Assembly: GCF_022012415.1 (NCBI RefSeq) | Contig: NZ_JAKLTR010000002.1 | Span: 124,001 to 188,000, forward strand | Reading direction: 5' to 3' | Source: Terrimonas ginsenosidimutans | Lineage (GTDB): Bacteria > Bacteroidota > Bacteroidia > Chitinophagales > Chitinophagaceae | Length of the DNA stretch: 64,000 nucleotides | Shown: piece after piece, positions 35,505 through 45,119 of the stretch | Layout of the letters: each line of letters opens with the position of its first letter | Position numbering within the stretch: the stretch's first letter is position 1 | The notes under the pieces: model-generated | Told to the model about the DNA's origin: nothing | The model's input: only the letters and a program-made list of their open reading frames with translations | Databases searched by the model: none | Program-made: the position numbers and the translations under genes

Positions 35505-37481
35505 CTAATTGGTCGGTAGTTGAATGGTAAATACTGTTCGTTCTCCCTGTGTTGTTTCTGCCTTTAATTCTCCGCCATGCCCTTTAGTAATGATATCATA
35601 TGACATGGATAAGCCAAGCCCCGTTCCCTGGCCTGTCGGCTTGGTGGTGAAAAATGGCTGGAAGATCTTGTCCAGCGCAGTTTGCGGGATGCCAGTTCCG
35701 TTGTCTTTTATTTGAATAAGGATCTTGCTGCCGTTTTTTTGTGTGGTCACCGTTACAGTAGGCTTGTATCCGGCGATCTGTTGTTTCCCTTTTTCGGTAA
35801 CGGCATAAAAGGCATTGTTGATCAGGTTCAGTATCACCCGACCGATCTCTTGCGGCATTACACTGATCCTGCCAATGCTTTGATCAAAACTGGTTTCAAA
35901 ATTTGCATTGAATGTTTTGTCTTTTGCACGTAATCCGTGGAAAGCAAGACGGAGATATTCATCACACAGCGCATTGATGTCTGTCATTTCTTTTTGCCCG
36001 CTGCTTGTGCGACTGTGTTGCAGCATGCCTTTAACGATCGCGTCGGCGCGCTTGCCATGATGGGTGATCTTTTCGAGGTTTTGTTTGATGTCATTGCCGA
36101 TGGCTTTGGCTTCATCAATGTCGCCTTTATCTAATTCTTCATTCATTTCGTCGATGAGCTCATGACTGACCTCGCTGAAGTTATTCACGAAGTTCAACGG
36201 GTTTTGTATCTCGTGTGCAATGCCCGCCGTGAGTTCTCCCAGTGAAGCCATTTTTTCTGATTGTACGAGTTGGGCTTGGGTTATTTTAAGATCATCGTAA
36301 GCTGATTCGATCTGTCTTTTTGCAAGCGCCCTTTGTTTGCTGATGCGGTATAAGCCGGCGATGATGATCAGGAGGAGCAATACGCCACCCGCAAACAGGT
36401 AGTTCTTTACTTTGTTTTTGTACTCACTGATCGCTTCTTCCTTTTCGCGTTGCGCTTCGAGGCTTTTTAATTGTTGTTCATTTGTCAAGACCTGGATATT
36501 GGTAACAGCATCCTTTCCAAACAGGCTGTCCTTGTAGCTGCTTTCTATAGTCAGGTATTTAACAGCACTATCGTAGCGTTGCTGCTTCTTGTAAAGATTT
36601 GCAAGCTGGCCACTCCCTGTTAATGCTATTCCTGCCAGGTGATTTTGTTCAGCTCCATTGTAAACTTCATAGGCAGTTTTAAAGGCGGAGTCGATCTGGT
36701 TCCGTAATAGGAATACATCTGATTTGACCGATACAAAGCCGTAATAGTTTTCTAATCGTTTCCCTTCGAGTGCTGCCCGTGTGGCGATATTGAGGTAATA
36801 TAATGCCGAATCCGTTTGCCCTGTTTTCAGGAAAACCCTGCCCAGTCCACCGGCACCAAGTTGGGTCCAGAGATTTTCAAAAGAGGTATGTTGTCCGGAT
36901 ACGTATATTTTCCGGAAAAAGTATTGGATCGAGTCTTGATCGTCAATTTTGGGCTGACCATAGTATTGCGCCAGCGAATTAAGTTGGGAGATCGCGAAGT
37001 AGCTGGTGTCTCCACTATTCGGAATACTTTTCTGATCAAGTATTACCTGTCGTCTGTCAAGGCCGGCCTTCGCCATTTTGAGATCGCCCGTTTTCATATA
37101 GATGGTGACGATCATCCGCAGTCCTCTGAATACAGATGTGCTATCACCCCGTTTTACTGCATGTGCCTGGTTGACCAATAGCAGGTGAAGCGCATCGCTC
37201 ATTCTTCCATTGTTGTAATAATGTTGGGCAAGAATGTCAGTTCCCTGGTCAATACCTGGAACGTAATTGATCCGGCGGGCGAGAGCAATCGTTTCTGTAA
37301 TGTGTTTTTCCGTGGAGTCACGATGGTTGAGCCATTTTTCTTCCAGCATGAATTTGATAAAATTGCTGTCAGGTTTCTTGCTCCCTTCTTCACGTCTTTT
37401 CAGATCTTCAGCGGTAGGTTGAGTAAATGCTGCTGCAGTTAGCAGGAGTAAAGAGACAGTATAGATAAGTTTCAATTTCAT
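35505..37481 (-). CDS. TPR sensor histidine kinase
   Basis: A 658-residue kinase. Signal peptide ([20 protein letters not shown]), a periplasmic region of TPR-like helical repeats (about 25-350; DSALYYLNIATRAALEG, RYDSAVKYLTIESSY), one membrane helix (YLFAGGVLLLLIIIAGLYRI), a coiled coil and the shared HisKA ([23 protein letters not shown]) and HATPase. Periplasmic TPRs probably bind a partner protein. Its start overlaps the stop of the kinase at 37478 as ATGA, so both are translated together. The transmitter is nearly the same as in the six sister kinases, which suggests recent duplication or ongoing conversion. Confidence 0.9.
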   Translation of the reverse strand: MKLKLIYTVSLLLLTAAAFTQPTAEDLKRREEGSKKPDSNFIKFMLEEKWLNHRDSTEKHITETIALARRINYVPGIDQGTDILAQHYYNNGRMSDALHLLLVNQAHAVKRGDSTSVFRGLRMIVTIYMKTGDLKMAKAGLDRRQVILDQKSIPNSGDTSYFAISQLNSLAQYYGQPKIDDQDSIQYFFRKIYVSGQHTSFENLWTQLGAGGLGRVFLKTGQTDSALYYLNIATRAALEGKRLENYYGFVSVKSDVFLLRNQIDSAFKTAYEVYNGAEQNHLAGIALTGSGQLANLYKKQQRYDSAVKYLTIESSYKDSLFGKDAVTNIQVLTNEQQLKSLEAQREKEEAISEYKNKVKNYLFAGGVLLLLIIIAGLYRISKQRALAKRQIESAYDDLKITQAQLVQSEKMASLGELTAGIAHEIQNPLNFVNNFSEVSHELIDEMNEELDKGDIDEAKAIGNDIKQNLEKITHHGKRADAIVKGMLQHSRTSSGQKEMTDINALCDEYLRLAFHGLRAKDKTFNANFETSFDQSIGRISVMPQEIGRVILNLINNAFYAVTEKGKQQIAGYKPTVTVTTQKNGSKILIQIKDNGTGIPQTALDKIFQPFFTTKPTGQGTGLGLSMSYDIITKGHGGELKAETTQGERTVFTIQLPTN

Positions 37482-39448
37482 GCGGGCAGTTGATTTAATG
37501 GTAATTCGACGACGAAGGTGGTGCCTGTTTTTTCATGAGGGCTCACAATGATCCGGCCGCCGTGTGCTTTTATAATGTCATAGCTCAGGCTTAGTCCAAG
37601 GCCCGTACCCTGGCCTGTTGGTTTGGTCGTAAAGAATGGCTGGAAGATCTTTTCAACTACTTTTTCAGGAATGCCGTTGCCATTGTCTGTTACACTCAAC
37701 ACAACGAGGTTGTCTTTCTTTTTCGTGCGGATCGTAACGGTTGGTTGGTACTTCTCGCCCGATTGTTGTTTCTTTTCATTTACTGCATAAAAGGCATTGG
37801 TGAGCAAATTCATGATCACTCTTCCAATATCCTGTGGAATGATGTTGATGTTTCCGATGCTTTTGTCAAATTCCTTTTGGATGTTTGCATTGAAAGACTT
37901 GTCTTTCGCGCGCAGGCCATGATAGGAGAGACGGAGGTACTCGTCTGCCAGTTCATTCAGGTTGACTGGTTCTTTCCGGTCAGTGCTGGCGCGTGAATGC
38001 TGCAGCATGCTTTTTACAATTGTATCAGCCCGTTTGCCATGATGAAGAATTTTTTTGAGATTACCATCAATATCATCCAATATCTCATTAAATTCGTCAG
38101 TTGCTAATTTCTCCTTTTGACTTTTGACTTCCTCGATCAGTTCAGCGCTTACCTCGCTGAAATTATTTACGAAGTTCAGCGGGTTTTGTATCTCGTGAGC
38201 GATGCCTGCGGTCAATTCTCCCAGCGATGCCATTTTTTCTGATTGGATCAATTGTGCCTGTGTAGCTTTCAGGTCCTCCAGTGTTTCTTCCAGTTTCTTA
38301 TTTGTTTTTTGTTTCAGCTTATTATTACGAAAAAGGATAAGGGCGATGGCGGAAAAAGCGATCAGTCCTCCGATCAGCAAATTTGTTTTTAGTTTTGTTT
38401 GATAGTTTATCTTTTCTGTGGCGAGATCCCGTTGACGCTGATCTTCTTCAAATGTCATCATCTGCAGTTGCTGATTTGCTCTGACGTTATAAAGGCTGTC
38501 GTTGGCTACGCGGTATACGCGCAGGTATTTCAGCGTGCTGTCGGCATTGCTCTTCTCGTAGATATCCATCAGCAGTTTGGCAGGTTTCAGCGCGAGGTTG
38601 TTCATGATTGTACCCTGTACTATGCTAATCGCTTTCTTTGCATAAAAACTTGCTGAATCGATCATATTGAAACGATAGAAATGCTCGGCAGTTGCCTGGT
38701 AGGTGTTATTCATGAAACGGGCGGATTTCGACTGTTCCGCATACTGAACGGCTTGTGTGAAATAAGGCGTCGCCTTTTTGTAATCGGCTTTTTTGCTGTA
38801 CACCCCGCCGATGTTTGCCAACAAATAATCTTTGTATCCTTCGTCTCTGTTGGCCATGTTGTATGCCAGGGCTTTTTCTGAATACGCCAAACTGGTGTCA
38901 AGTTGGTCTGCATTAAAATAGACCGCGCCGAGATTCATTACCGGCCACATGTTGAGTGATTCGATCCGTCCTTTTGCAACATTTGCGGCAGCAGTTTTGT
39001 ACAACTGCAATGCTTTCTCTGTTTCATCCCGGTCTTTATAGATATGTGCCATCTGGTTTTGCGCATATCCGAGGAGTGAGTAATTGCCGGATTGCTCAGC
39101 CAATGTGATCGCTTTGTGATGGCATTCGAGTGCTTTGATATAATCTCCTCCGAGACGGTAGGCTTGTCCTGCAAAACTCCAGGCGCTGGATTCTGCGATC
39201 AGATCATTGCTTTCCTTTCCGATCAGATACAGTTTCTGGTAAGATTCAAACATTAGGACAGGGAAACCTTCAGAGGCAGTTCCATAGATCGCGATCACCT
39301 GCGCAAACCGTTTATCAGGGTCTTTTTCTTTTTTTATGAGCTGCAATATTGAATCGATCTGTTGTCTTGTTTTTACAACAATATCTTCCTGGCTCCAGGC
39401 GAAGCTGGTGAAAAATAACAGTAACGATATGACGATCAGTTTTCTCAT
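37478..39448 (-). CDS. TPR sensor histidine kinase
   Basis: A 656-residue kinase built like its neighbour: signal peptide [20 protein letters not shown], periplasmic TPR array (about 40-320; [37 protein letters not shown]), one membrane helix ([17 protein letters not shown]), coiled coil, HisKA with AHEIQNPL, HATPase with DNGNGIPE and [16 protein letters not shown]. The TPR part differs well from the next kinase while the transmitter is close to identical, so the inputs have diverged faster than the output face. It overlaps the downstream kinase by four bases. A serine hydrolase gene lies 42 bases upstream. Confidence 0.9.
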   Translation of the reverse strand: MRKLIVISLLLFFTSFAWSQEDIVVKTRQQIDSILQLIKKEKDPDKRFAQVIAIYGTASEGFPVLMFESYQKLYLIGKESNDLIAESSAWSFAGQAYRLGGDYIKALECHHKAITLAEQSGNYSLLGYAQNQMAHIYKDRDETEKALQLYKTAAANVAKGRIESLNMWPVMNLGAVYFNADQLDTSLAYSEKALAYNMANRDEGYKDYLLANIGGVYSKKADYKKATPYFTQAVQYAEQSKSARFMNNTYQATAEHFYRFNMIDSASFYAKKAISIVQGTIMNNLALKPAKLLMDIYEKSNADSTLKYLRVYRVANDSLYNVRANQQLQMMTFEEDQRQRDLATEKINYQTKLKTNLLIGGLIAFSAIALILFRNNKLKQKTNKKLEETLEDLKATQAQLIQSEKMASLGELTAGIAHEIQNPLNFVNNFSEVSAELIEEVKSQKEKLATDEFNEILDDIDGNLKKILHHGKRADTIVKSMLQHSRASTDRKEPVNLNELADEYLRLSYHGLRAKDKSFNANIQKEFDKSIGNINIIPQDIGRVIMNLLTNAFYAVNEKKQQSGEKYQPTVTIRTKKKDNLVVLSVTDNGNGIPEKVVEKIFQPFFTTKPTGQGTGLGLSLSYDIIKAHGGRIIVSPHEKTGTTFVVELPLNQLPA

Positions 39449-39490
39449 CTGTTTAACGGTGTTTCCAGGGATTTCTTACCGGAACGTTTG

Positions 39491-40888
39491 TTACAACTTT
39501 TCGATGACTGTTTTGATGCCTGCCGAGATCACCCAGGCTTTTTTGATCTTTTTGTTTTCGTCCAGTTCAAATTCAAACTGCCTGTCCGATCCGTCGCCAT
39601 AAAAGAACTTTGACGCAGATTCCGGGATCAGTTCAATAGATGATCCTCCTCCGGTGCGGAACAGTTTCCCGTCTTTCAGCTCCACCAATATATCGGCCGT
39701 AGCGGTTTTGTATTTTCCGGGAAATGTTTTTAATGCGATGGAATCAAGTTTGATGGCTTTGTGTTCATACGGCATTACCACCTCTTTTCCTGCGACTATG
39801 TTTTGCAATGTAAGCGCAATGGTTGACGAATTGGACATGTTGTTGGACAGTACAATGAATGTTTGATCGGTATGGGTATTACGAGCCAGGTAAGTAACAT
39901 AGCCGGGCCAGCCGCCGGAATGCGAGATGATGTTGCCGAAATCATTTTTTCCGATACCGACACCAAATCCGTAATACTTTTTTGTTGCAGTGTCCATTAG
40001 CGCCTGGCCCTTCACCATTTCCTGCTGGGTAGCTTCTTTTAATAAGGTATGGTTTTTGATCGAACGATCCCATTTCAACAGGTCTGAAGTTGTTGAATTG
40101 ATGATGCCGTCACCTTGCAAACCGTCGAGGTAGATCACAAAGTTCATTTGCGGTTCTTCGTCCGGGATCATATACTTGTTTAATGAATCGTGATAGAAGA
40201 ATCCATAGGCATAGTTCGGGATCGTGTCTTTTAAAGATCGCCGGGTATTGTATACACGGGTGCGGGTCATTTGCAAAGGTTTGAAGATATTTTTTGCCAT
40301 GTAATCTGCGAAAGTCTCACGAGTCACTTTTTCGATGATTGAAGCAAGGATCACATAGGCGGTATTGCTGTATTCCCATTTAGTGCCGGGAGCAAACAGA
40401 GCAGGTAAATTTTCTGTTGCCAGAAAATTGATCATGTCTTTGTTGAAAGCAATCTTGTTATGATCCCATTTTTCCATCATTATTCCCATATAGTCGGGCA
40501 GGCCTGATGTATGCGTAAGCATGTTCCAGATGGTGATATTGTGATAGGGGAGTTCGGGAAAGAACTGGCGGAGCGAATCAGTCAGTTTCAGTTTCCCTTT
40601 ATCGACCAGCAGTAAGATGCCAGTGGCGGTGAATTGCTTGCTGACGGATGCCAGTTCGAAAACGGAACTGTCGTTCAGTAAACGCTTTGTATTATAGTCG
40701 GCAAAACCGTAAGATTTTTGAAATATAGTTTGGCCTTTGTCAGCTATCAGAATGTTTCCATTAAAACGGAAATATTTTTCCTGTCCTGTAAGGAATTCAT
40801 CCAGTTTTGAAGAAGCATTATTGGTTTGTTTCGTTTCCTTACAGGAAACAAATGTTAGCACCAGTAGCAGCGGTAATATGAATCTCAT
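39491..40888 (-). CDS. Beta-lactamase-family serine hydrolase, lipoprotein
   Basis: A 465-residue serine hydrolase of the class C beta-lactamase/esterase/DD-peptidase group. A lipobox (LTFVSC, Cys16) predicts a lipid anchor. The nucleophile motif is SVSK (Ser81-Lys84), the second is YSN in WEYSNTAYVIL and the third HSGG in SHSGGWPGY. A C-terminal beta domain of about 100 residues follows (FPGKYKTATADILVELKDG). It may trim peptidoglycan peptides or hydrolyse esters; there is no evidence that it is an antibiotic lactamase. It lies between two kinases on the same strand, which is unusual, and may supply or destroy a signal that a kinase senses. Confidence 0.85.
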   Translation of the reverse strand: MRFILPLLLVLTFVSCKETKQTNNASSKLDEFLTGQEKYFRFNGNILIADKGQTIFQKSYGFADYNTKRLLNDSSVFELASVSKQFTATGILLLVDKGKLKLTDSLRQFFPELPYHNITIWNMLTHTSGLPDYMGIMMEKWDHNKIAFNKDMINFLATENLPALFAPGTKWEYSNTAYVILASIIEKVTRETFADYMAKNIFKPLQMTRTRVYNTRRSLKDTIPNYAYGFFYHDSLNKYMIPDEEPQMNFVIYLDGLQGDGIINSTTSDLLKWDRSIKNHTLLKEATQQEMVKGQALMDTATKKYYGFGVGIGKNDFGNIISHSGGWPGYVTYLARNTHTDQTFIVLSNNMSNSSTIALTLQNIVAGKEVVMPYEHKAIKLDSIALKTFPGKYKTATADILVELKDGKLFRTGGGSSIELIPESASKFFYGDGSDRQFEFELDENKKIKKAWVISAGIKTVIEKL

Positions 40889-40924
40889 GTTTGTTTTGTC
40901 TTTAACTGTCTTGTTTATGATTTG

Positions 40925-42955
40925 TCAGAAAGGTAGTTCTATGTGAAAGATAGTTCCTTCCTGTTCTTTCGTCTCTATTTTAATATCCCCACCATGTGCT
41001 TTAACGATGTCATACGTTAAGCTTAGTCCCAGGCCGGTTCCCTGACCAGTAGGTTTGGTGGTGAAGAATGGCTGAAAGACCTTGTCGATAATATTTCTCG
41101 GAATGCCGTTTCCATTGTCTTTAACTGAGATGGTGATTTTATCATTGATCCGGCTTGTATTAACAGAAATGGTTGGCCGGTATCCCGGATGGCTCTGCTC
41201 CATCTTTTCTTTTACCGCGTAAAATGCGTTATTGAAGAGATTGAGTAGAACACGGCCGATGTCCTGCGGAATGATGCTTGCTTTGCCAGTGGCTGGTTCG
41301 AAGTTTGTCTCCATTGTCGCATTGAAGTTCTTGTCTTTTGCGCGGATGCCATGATAGGAGAGACGGAGGTATTCATCTGTCAGCTCATTGATGTCTGTTG
41401 GTTCTTTTTGTCCTGAACTGGTTCTGCTGTGTTGCAGCATTCCTTTTACGATCGCATCTGCGCGTTTCCCATGATGATTGATCTTTTCCAGGTTTTGTTT
41501 GATATCGGCTGAAATGGATTTTGCTTCCCCGATATCTCCTTTGTTTAGCTCTTCATTCATTTCATCGATCAGCTCAGCGCTTAGTTCACTGAAGTTATTT
41601 ACGAAGTTCAGCGGGTTTTGAATTTCGTGCGCAATGCCTGCGGTGAGCTCTCCCAGAGAGGCCATTTTTTCTGACTGTATCAATTGTGATTGTGTTGCTT
41701 TCAGGTCTGCATAGGATTTCTCAATGATGGCTTTGTCTTTTCTTTGTCTTTGATAATTTCTATAGAAAAATGCGCTGAACAGCAGGAGGACGATAATTCC
41801 TCCAATGAACGAATATGTTCTGATCTTTGTTTGCGTACGCAATTGCGCAGCTTCCAGTTCCTGTACTTTGATCTGTTCATTCAGTCCGATCGATTGAAAT
41901 ACTTTGACTCTTTCTTCTTTATTCAGCCCGTTTTTAAAATCGAGCGTTTTCTTCAAAAAATAGTAAGCGCTGTCGGTTTGCCCTGAAGATCCGTATGCTG
42001 CCGATAGGGAGTTGTTGGCGCCGATCAATCCCAATGTGTCATTGATCACGTTATAGATCGAGAGTGCTTTGCGGGAATAGAAAAAGCTTGAATCGATCTG
42101 CCGCGAATTGAGTGCCATATCGGCCAAAGCCTGGTAAGCCATTCCTTCAAAGTCGGGGCTCTCCATTTCGATGTTTGCGATATAGCTTTTCCGGTAGTAT
42201 TTTTTTGCTTCTTCGGAATTGCCTTCTTTTTCACAGATCTTACCAATAAAGTAATAGGCGAGGCCGGTGTATACTCTATGACCGGATTTTTCGGCATATT
42301 CAACAGAGTGCAGGAATGATCTTTTAGCAGAGTCTGGTTTGTTTAATCCGTTATAGGCTTCTCCGGTATTCAGGTAACTTAAGGAGGCTAATGCCTGATC
42401 CTGGAGGGTTTCATTGAGTTTCCTTACTTGTTGATGATACGCAATCGATCTTGGGTAATCTCCTGCAAAAGAATGAAGAATACCTAAATGCTGAACGGCA
42501 CCTGCAAACACGGTAAGTCTTGCCAGATGAGGATCGCCACCAGATTGTAAAAGTTCGGGCTTCCAGATCCCTCGCTCTATTCCTGATTGTTCGGCTAACG
42601 CCTGTGCCTGTGATAGTGCGCGAAGACCTTCTGCATACTCGTATGTTGCTGTATACATATACCCGATCCTGCTCATCGCTTCAGCTTCCCATACCTGTTG
42701 TTTTACTTTTCGCGCAAGCCCGAGCATCGCCTGGTAGTAAGACATCGATACTGTTCGGGTCTTTTCCTGGTAGTGCATGCCTAGTTGCCTATTAAGGTAC
42801 ATGCTGGCTGTATCATTCGTCGTTTTTGCCAACACCTGCTTTAAGCTGTCTGCCTGCGCAATTGTAGGTTCCTTCCAGTAAATGTTAAGCTGTCCGGCTG
42901 ACCAGATTGGCATCAGCAAAAAGAGAACATATATATGTTGCCTCGCTTTTTTCAT
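40925..42955 (-). CDS. TPR sensor histidine kinase
   Basis: A 676-residue kinase with signal peptide (MKKARQHIYVLFLLMPIWSAGQ), about eight TPR-like repeats in the periplasm (SIAYHQQVRKLNETLQ, AKRSFLHSVEYAEKSG, EEAKKYYRKSYIANIEM), one membrane helix (YSFIGGIIVLLLFSAFFYRN), HisKA (AHEIQNPL) and HATPase (DNGNGIPRN, GLGLSLTYDIVKAHGG). It is the third TPR kinase of the array. Its first codon overlaps the stop of the 7TMR-DISM kinase (42952-42955, ATGA), so the two are translationally coupled. No receiver is attached. Confidence 0.9.
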   Translation of the reverse strand: MKKARQHIYVLFLLMPIWSAGQLNIYWKEPTIAQADSLKQVLAKTTNDTASMYLNRQLGMHYQEKTRTVSMSYYQAMLGLARKVKQQVWEAEAMSRIGYMYTATYEYAEGLRALSQAQALAEQSGIERGIWKPELLQSGGDPHLARLTVFAGAVQHLGILHSFAGDYPRSIAYHQQVRKLNETLQDQALASLSYLNTGEAYNGLNKPDSAKRSFLHSVEYAEKSGHRVYTGLAYYFIGKICEKEGNSEEAKKYYRKSYIANIEMESPDFEGMAYQALADMALNSRQIDSSFFYSRKALSIYNVINDTLGLIGANNSLSAAYGSSGQTDSAYYFLKKTLDFKNGLNKEERVKVFQSIGLNEQIKVQELEAAQLRTQTKIRTYSFIGGIIVLLLFSAFFYRNYQRQRKDKAIIEKSYADLKATQSQLIQSEKMASLGELTAGIAHEIQNPLNFVNNFSELSAELIDEMNEELNKGDIGEAKSISADIKQNLEKINHHGKRADAIVKGMLQHSRTSSGQKEPTDINELTDEYLRLSYHGIRAKDKNFNATMETNFEPATGKASIIPQDIGRVLLNLFNNAFYAVKEKMEQSHPGYRPTISVNTSRINDKITISVKDNGNGIPRNIIDKVFQPFFTTKPTGQGTGLGLSLTYDIVKAHGGDIKIETKEQEGTIFHIELPF

Positions 42956-45105
42956 TTAGTTGACGGTAGTTGAATGGTAAATACAGATCCTTTGCCATGA
43001 GTGCTGCTTACTTTCAATCCCCCGCCATGTGCTTTTACGATATCATACGAAAGGCTTAGCCCGAGGCCAGTTCCCTGACCCGCTGGTTTCGTAGTGAAAA
43101 ACGGTTGGAAGATCTTCTCAATGATATTTTCCGGAATACCTGTTCCGTTATCACTTATTTCAATCTCGATTTTTCCTTGAAGTTTTTTTGTGGCGATGGA
43201 TACAGTTGGTTCATATCCGGGAGGCGTTCCATTGGCAGTCTGGTTGACTGCATGAAATGCATTGTTCAACAGGTTCATAATGACCATGCCAAAATCCTCT
43301 GGGATGACATCGATTGTTTTGATACTGGTGTCAAATTTCGTTTTCAGGAAGCAGTGAGAATTACCCGGTTTCCCAAGGTAGTTGTGATAAGCAAGCCGGA
43401 TATATTCATCGCACATTTGATTGATATCAGTTGCTTCTTTTTCCCCGGTACTGCGTCTGGAATATTGCAGCATTCCTTTTACTATAGCTTCAGCACGTTT
43501 GCCGTGGTGACTTATCTTGTCCAGGTTTTCTTTTATGTCAATAGCGAGCGCTTTTGCTTCCATTATTTCTCCCTTGTTCAGTTCGAGATACATCTCATCA
43601 ACAAGTTCGTTGGTCACTTCGCTGAAGTTATTGACGAAATTCAAGGGGTTTTGAATTTCATGCGCAATGCCTGCCGTAAGTTCTCCGAGGCTGGCCATTT
43701 TTTCAGATTGTATAAGGTGGCTCTGTGTGGCTTTCAGGTCTTCGAGTGATTGGTTTAATGCGGCAGTCCGTTCCCGCACCTGAACTTCCAGTATTTCATT
43801 TTGCGCAGCAAGTAATTGTTGTTTTTCTTTTTCCTGCAATAGGTTTTTTGCAGAAAGCTCCTGTACTTCTTCCAGCGTTGAGCTTAGTCTTTTATTGATT
43901 GCCGAACTTTGCAGACCCAGGTAAAATGACATCCCGACCGGGAAGGCCATCTGCCCGATATAAAAAGCCAGTTGGTTTGATAGGCTGTCAATATCGGCGA
44001 TATTGGCTATCACCGTAAACCCGAGATAAATGATCAGCCCGATAAGAATGATACGTGCGTCTTTCTTATGTTTTTGCATGGCCCACCAGCAAACATAGAC
44101 TCCGTTTAGCAGACAGACGACAGGGTATTTATTACTAGCCCAGAAAAATGCAGGCGTGCCGTGCGTGTACATTAGTACGCATAACACCAATGCGATAGCA
44201 CTTAGCATGGCAAAGGTCTTCCTGTAAGGATAGTTGAAAATGGTATAGATCGTTATCAGGATGAAAAGTGTCCCGATCATGAAGAATATCGCCTCGAAAT
44301 AGTATACCCAACATGCGATAGCGACGGGGCCATATCTGTCCGCTCCCCAGACTTCGATCGGGAATGCGTTCAGGCTTAATGCCAGAACGGATATAGCATA
44401 ATACAAATGCACTTTTTGTCTTTTGTCGTAAAGGAAATAGACGAGGTAAATAATTCCGGCAATCATCAGGATGCCTGCGCTAACACCGTAAATGATGATG
44501 TAGATCTTGGATTGCCACTGGTTGGCGAGGTAGTTTTCGGTTGCTTTGTTCAGCTCGCCAATACGCATTTCAAATGCCGTGAGTGCTCCGTTCATCAGGG
44601 AAATGTGAGGCATGCCCGGCTCGTAAGCGATCCTTACGGCGATCACATTTTTGCCGCCCGGATCAAAATGGATTGGGAATGGCATGGGAGAGGGGAGCCA
44701 GGCTTTTACATCATTCGGATCATTACTGATCGTTCCGTATTTTTTGATCAGGCTTCCATTCAGGAATACCGCAGATGCCGTGTATTGGATGATGTAAGCG
44801 GATAACTGTTGCTTCAAGGTTGTGCTCGCTGCGTTCACATGCAGTCTCAGCCAGATTATTCCTGACCGCCGAAGTTGGTCAAATTCTTGAATGTCTTTTT
44901 GTAGGTATGGGTCTGCTGGTTCCCATTTGCTATCGTCAAATGTTGCATTGGCGAATTGTGGGTCATCTCCCGCATACATTTTCCAGCCAGCAAGTAATGT
45001 GTCCTTATCCGGAATTCGGTTCAGGTTAAACGTGCCTATCTGCTGCGACAGGACTGAAGCCGCAGCAGATATAAGGAATGATATGAGGAGAAATAGTTGC
45101 TTCAC
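42952..45105 (-). CDS. 7TMR-DISM sensor histidine kinase
   Basis: A 717-residue kinase. Signal peptide MKQLFLLISFLISAAASVLS; a periplasmic beta-sandwich (about 25-165; LAGWKMYAGDDPQFANATFDD, SGIIWLRLHV), typical of carbohydrate-binding-like domains in front of 7TMR-DISM modules; seven membrane helices (about 190-395); a coiled coil; HisKA (AHEIQNPL) and HATPase (DNGTGIPENII). The family senses small ligands by the periplasmic domain. The spacer in the ATP domain is a little different from its sisters (YHNYLGKPGNSHCF instead of [11 protein letters not shown]), so this copy is the most diverged of the set. Coupled to the downstream TPR kinase. Confidence 0.9.
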   Translation of the reverse strand: MKQLFLLISFLISAAASVLSQQIGTFNLNRIPDKDTLLAGWKMYAGDDPQFANATFDDSKWEPADPYLQKDIQEFDQLRRSGIIWLRLHVNAASTTLKQQLSAYIIQYTASAVFLNGSLIKKYGTISNDPNDVKAWLPSPMPFPIHFDPGGKNVIAVRIAYEPGMPHISLMNGALTAFEMRIGELNKATENYLANQWQSKIYIIIYGVSAGILMIAGIIYLVYFLYDKRQKVHLYYAISVLALSLNAFPIEVWGADRYGPVAIACWVYYFEAIFFMIGTLFILITIYTIFNYPYRKTFAMLSAIALVLCVLMYTHGTPAFFWASNKYPVVCLLNGVYVCWWAMQKHKKDARIILIGLIIYLGFTVIANIADIDSLSNQLAFYIGQMAFPVGMSFYLGLQSSAINKRLSSTLEEVQELSAKNLLQEKEKQQLLAAQNEILEVQVRERTAALNQSLEDLKATQSHLIQSEKMASLGELTAGIAHEIQNPLNFVNNFSEVTNELVDEMYLELNKGEIMEAKALAIDIKENLDKISHHGKRAEAIVKGMLQYSRRSTGEKEATDINQMCDEYIRLAYHNYLGKPGNSHCFLKTKFDTSIKTIDVIPEDFGMVIMNLLNNAFHAVNQTANGTPPGYEPTVSIATKKLQGKIEIEISDNGTGIPENIIEKIFQPFFTTKPAGQGTGLGLSLSYDIVKAHGGGLKVSSTHGKGSVFTIQLPSTK

Positions 45106-45119
45106 AATGATGGTTTTAA

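Noticed and set aside
39491-40888. Antibiotic resistance beta-lactamase
   Set aside because: The motifs fit the broad class C-like esterase/peptidase group, and the lipid anchor and extra C-terminal domain do not suggest a dedicated lactamase.
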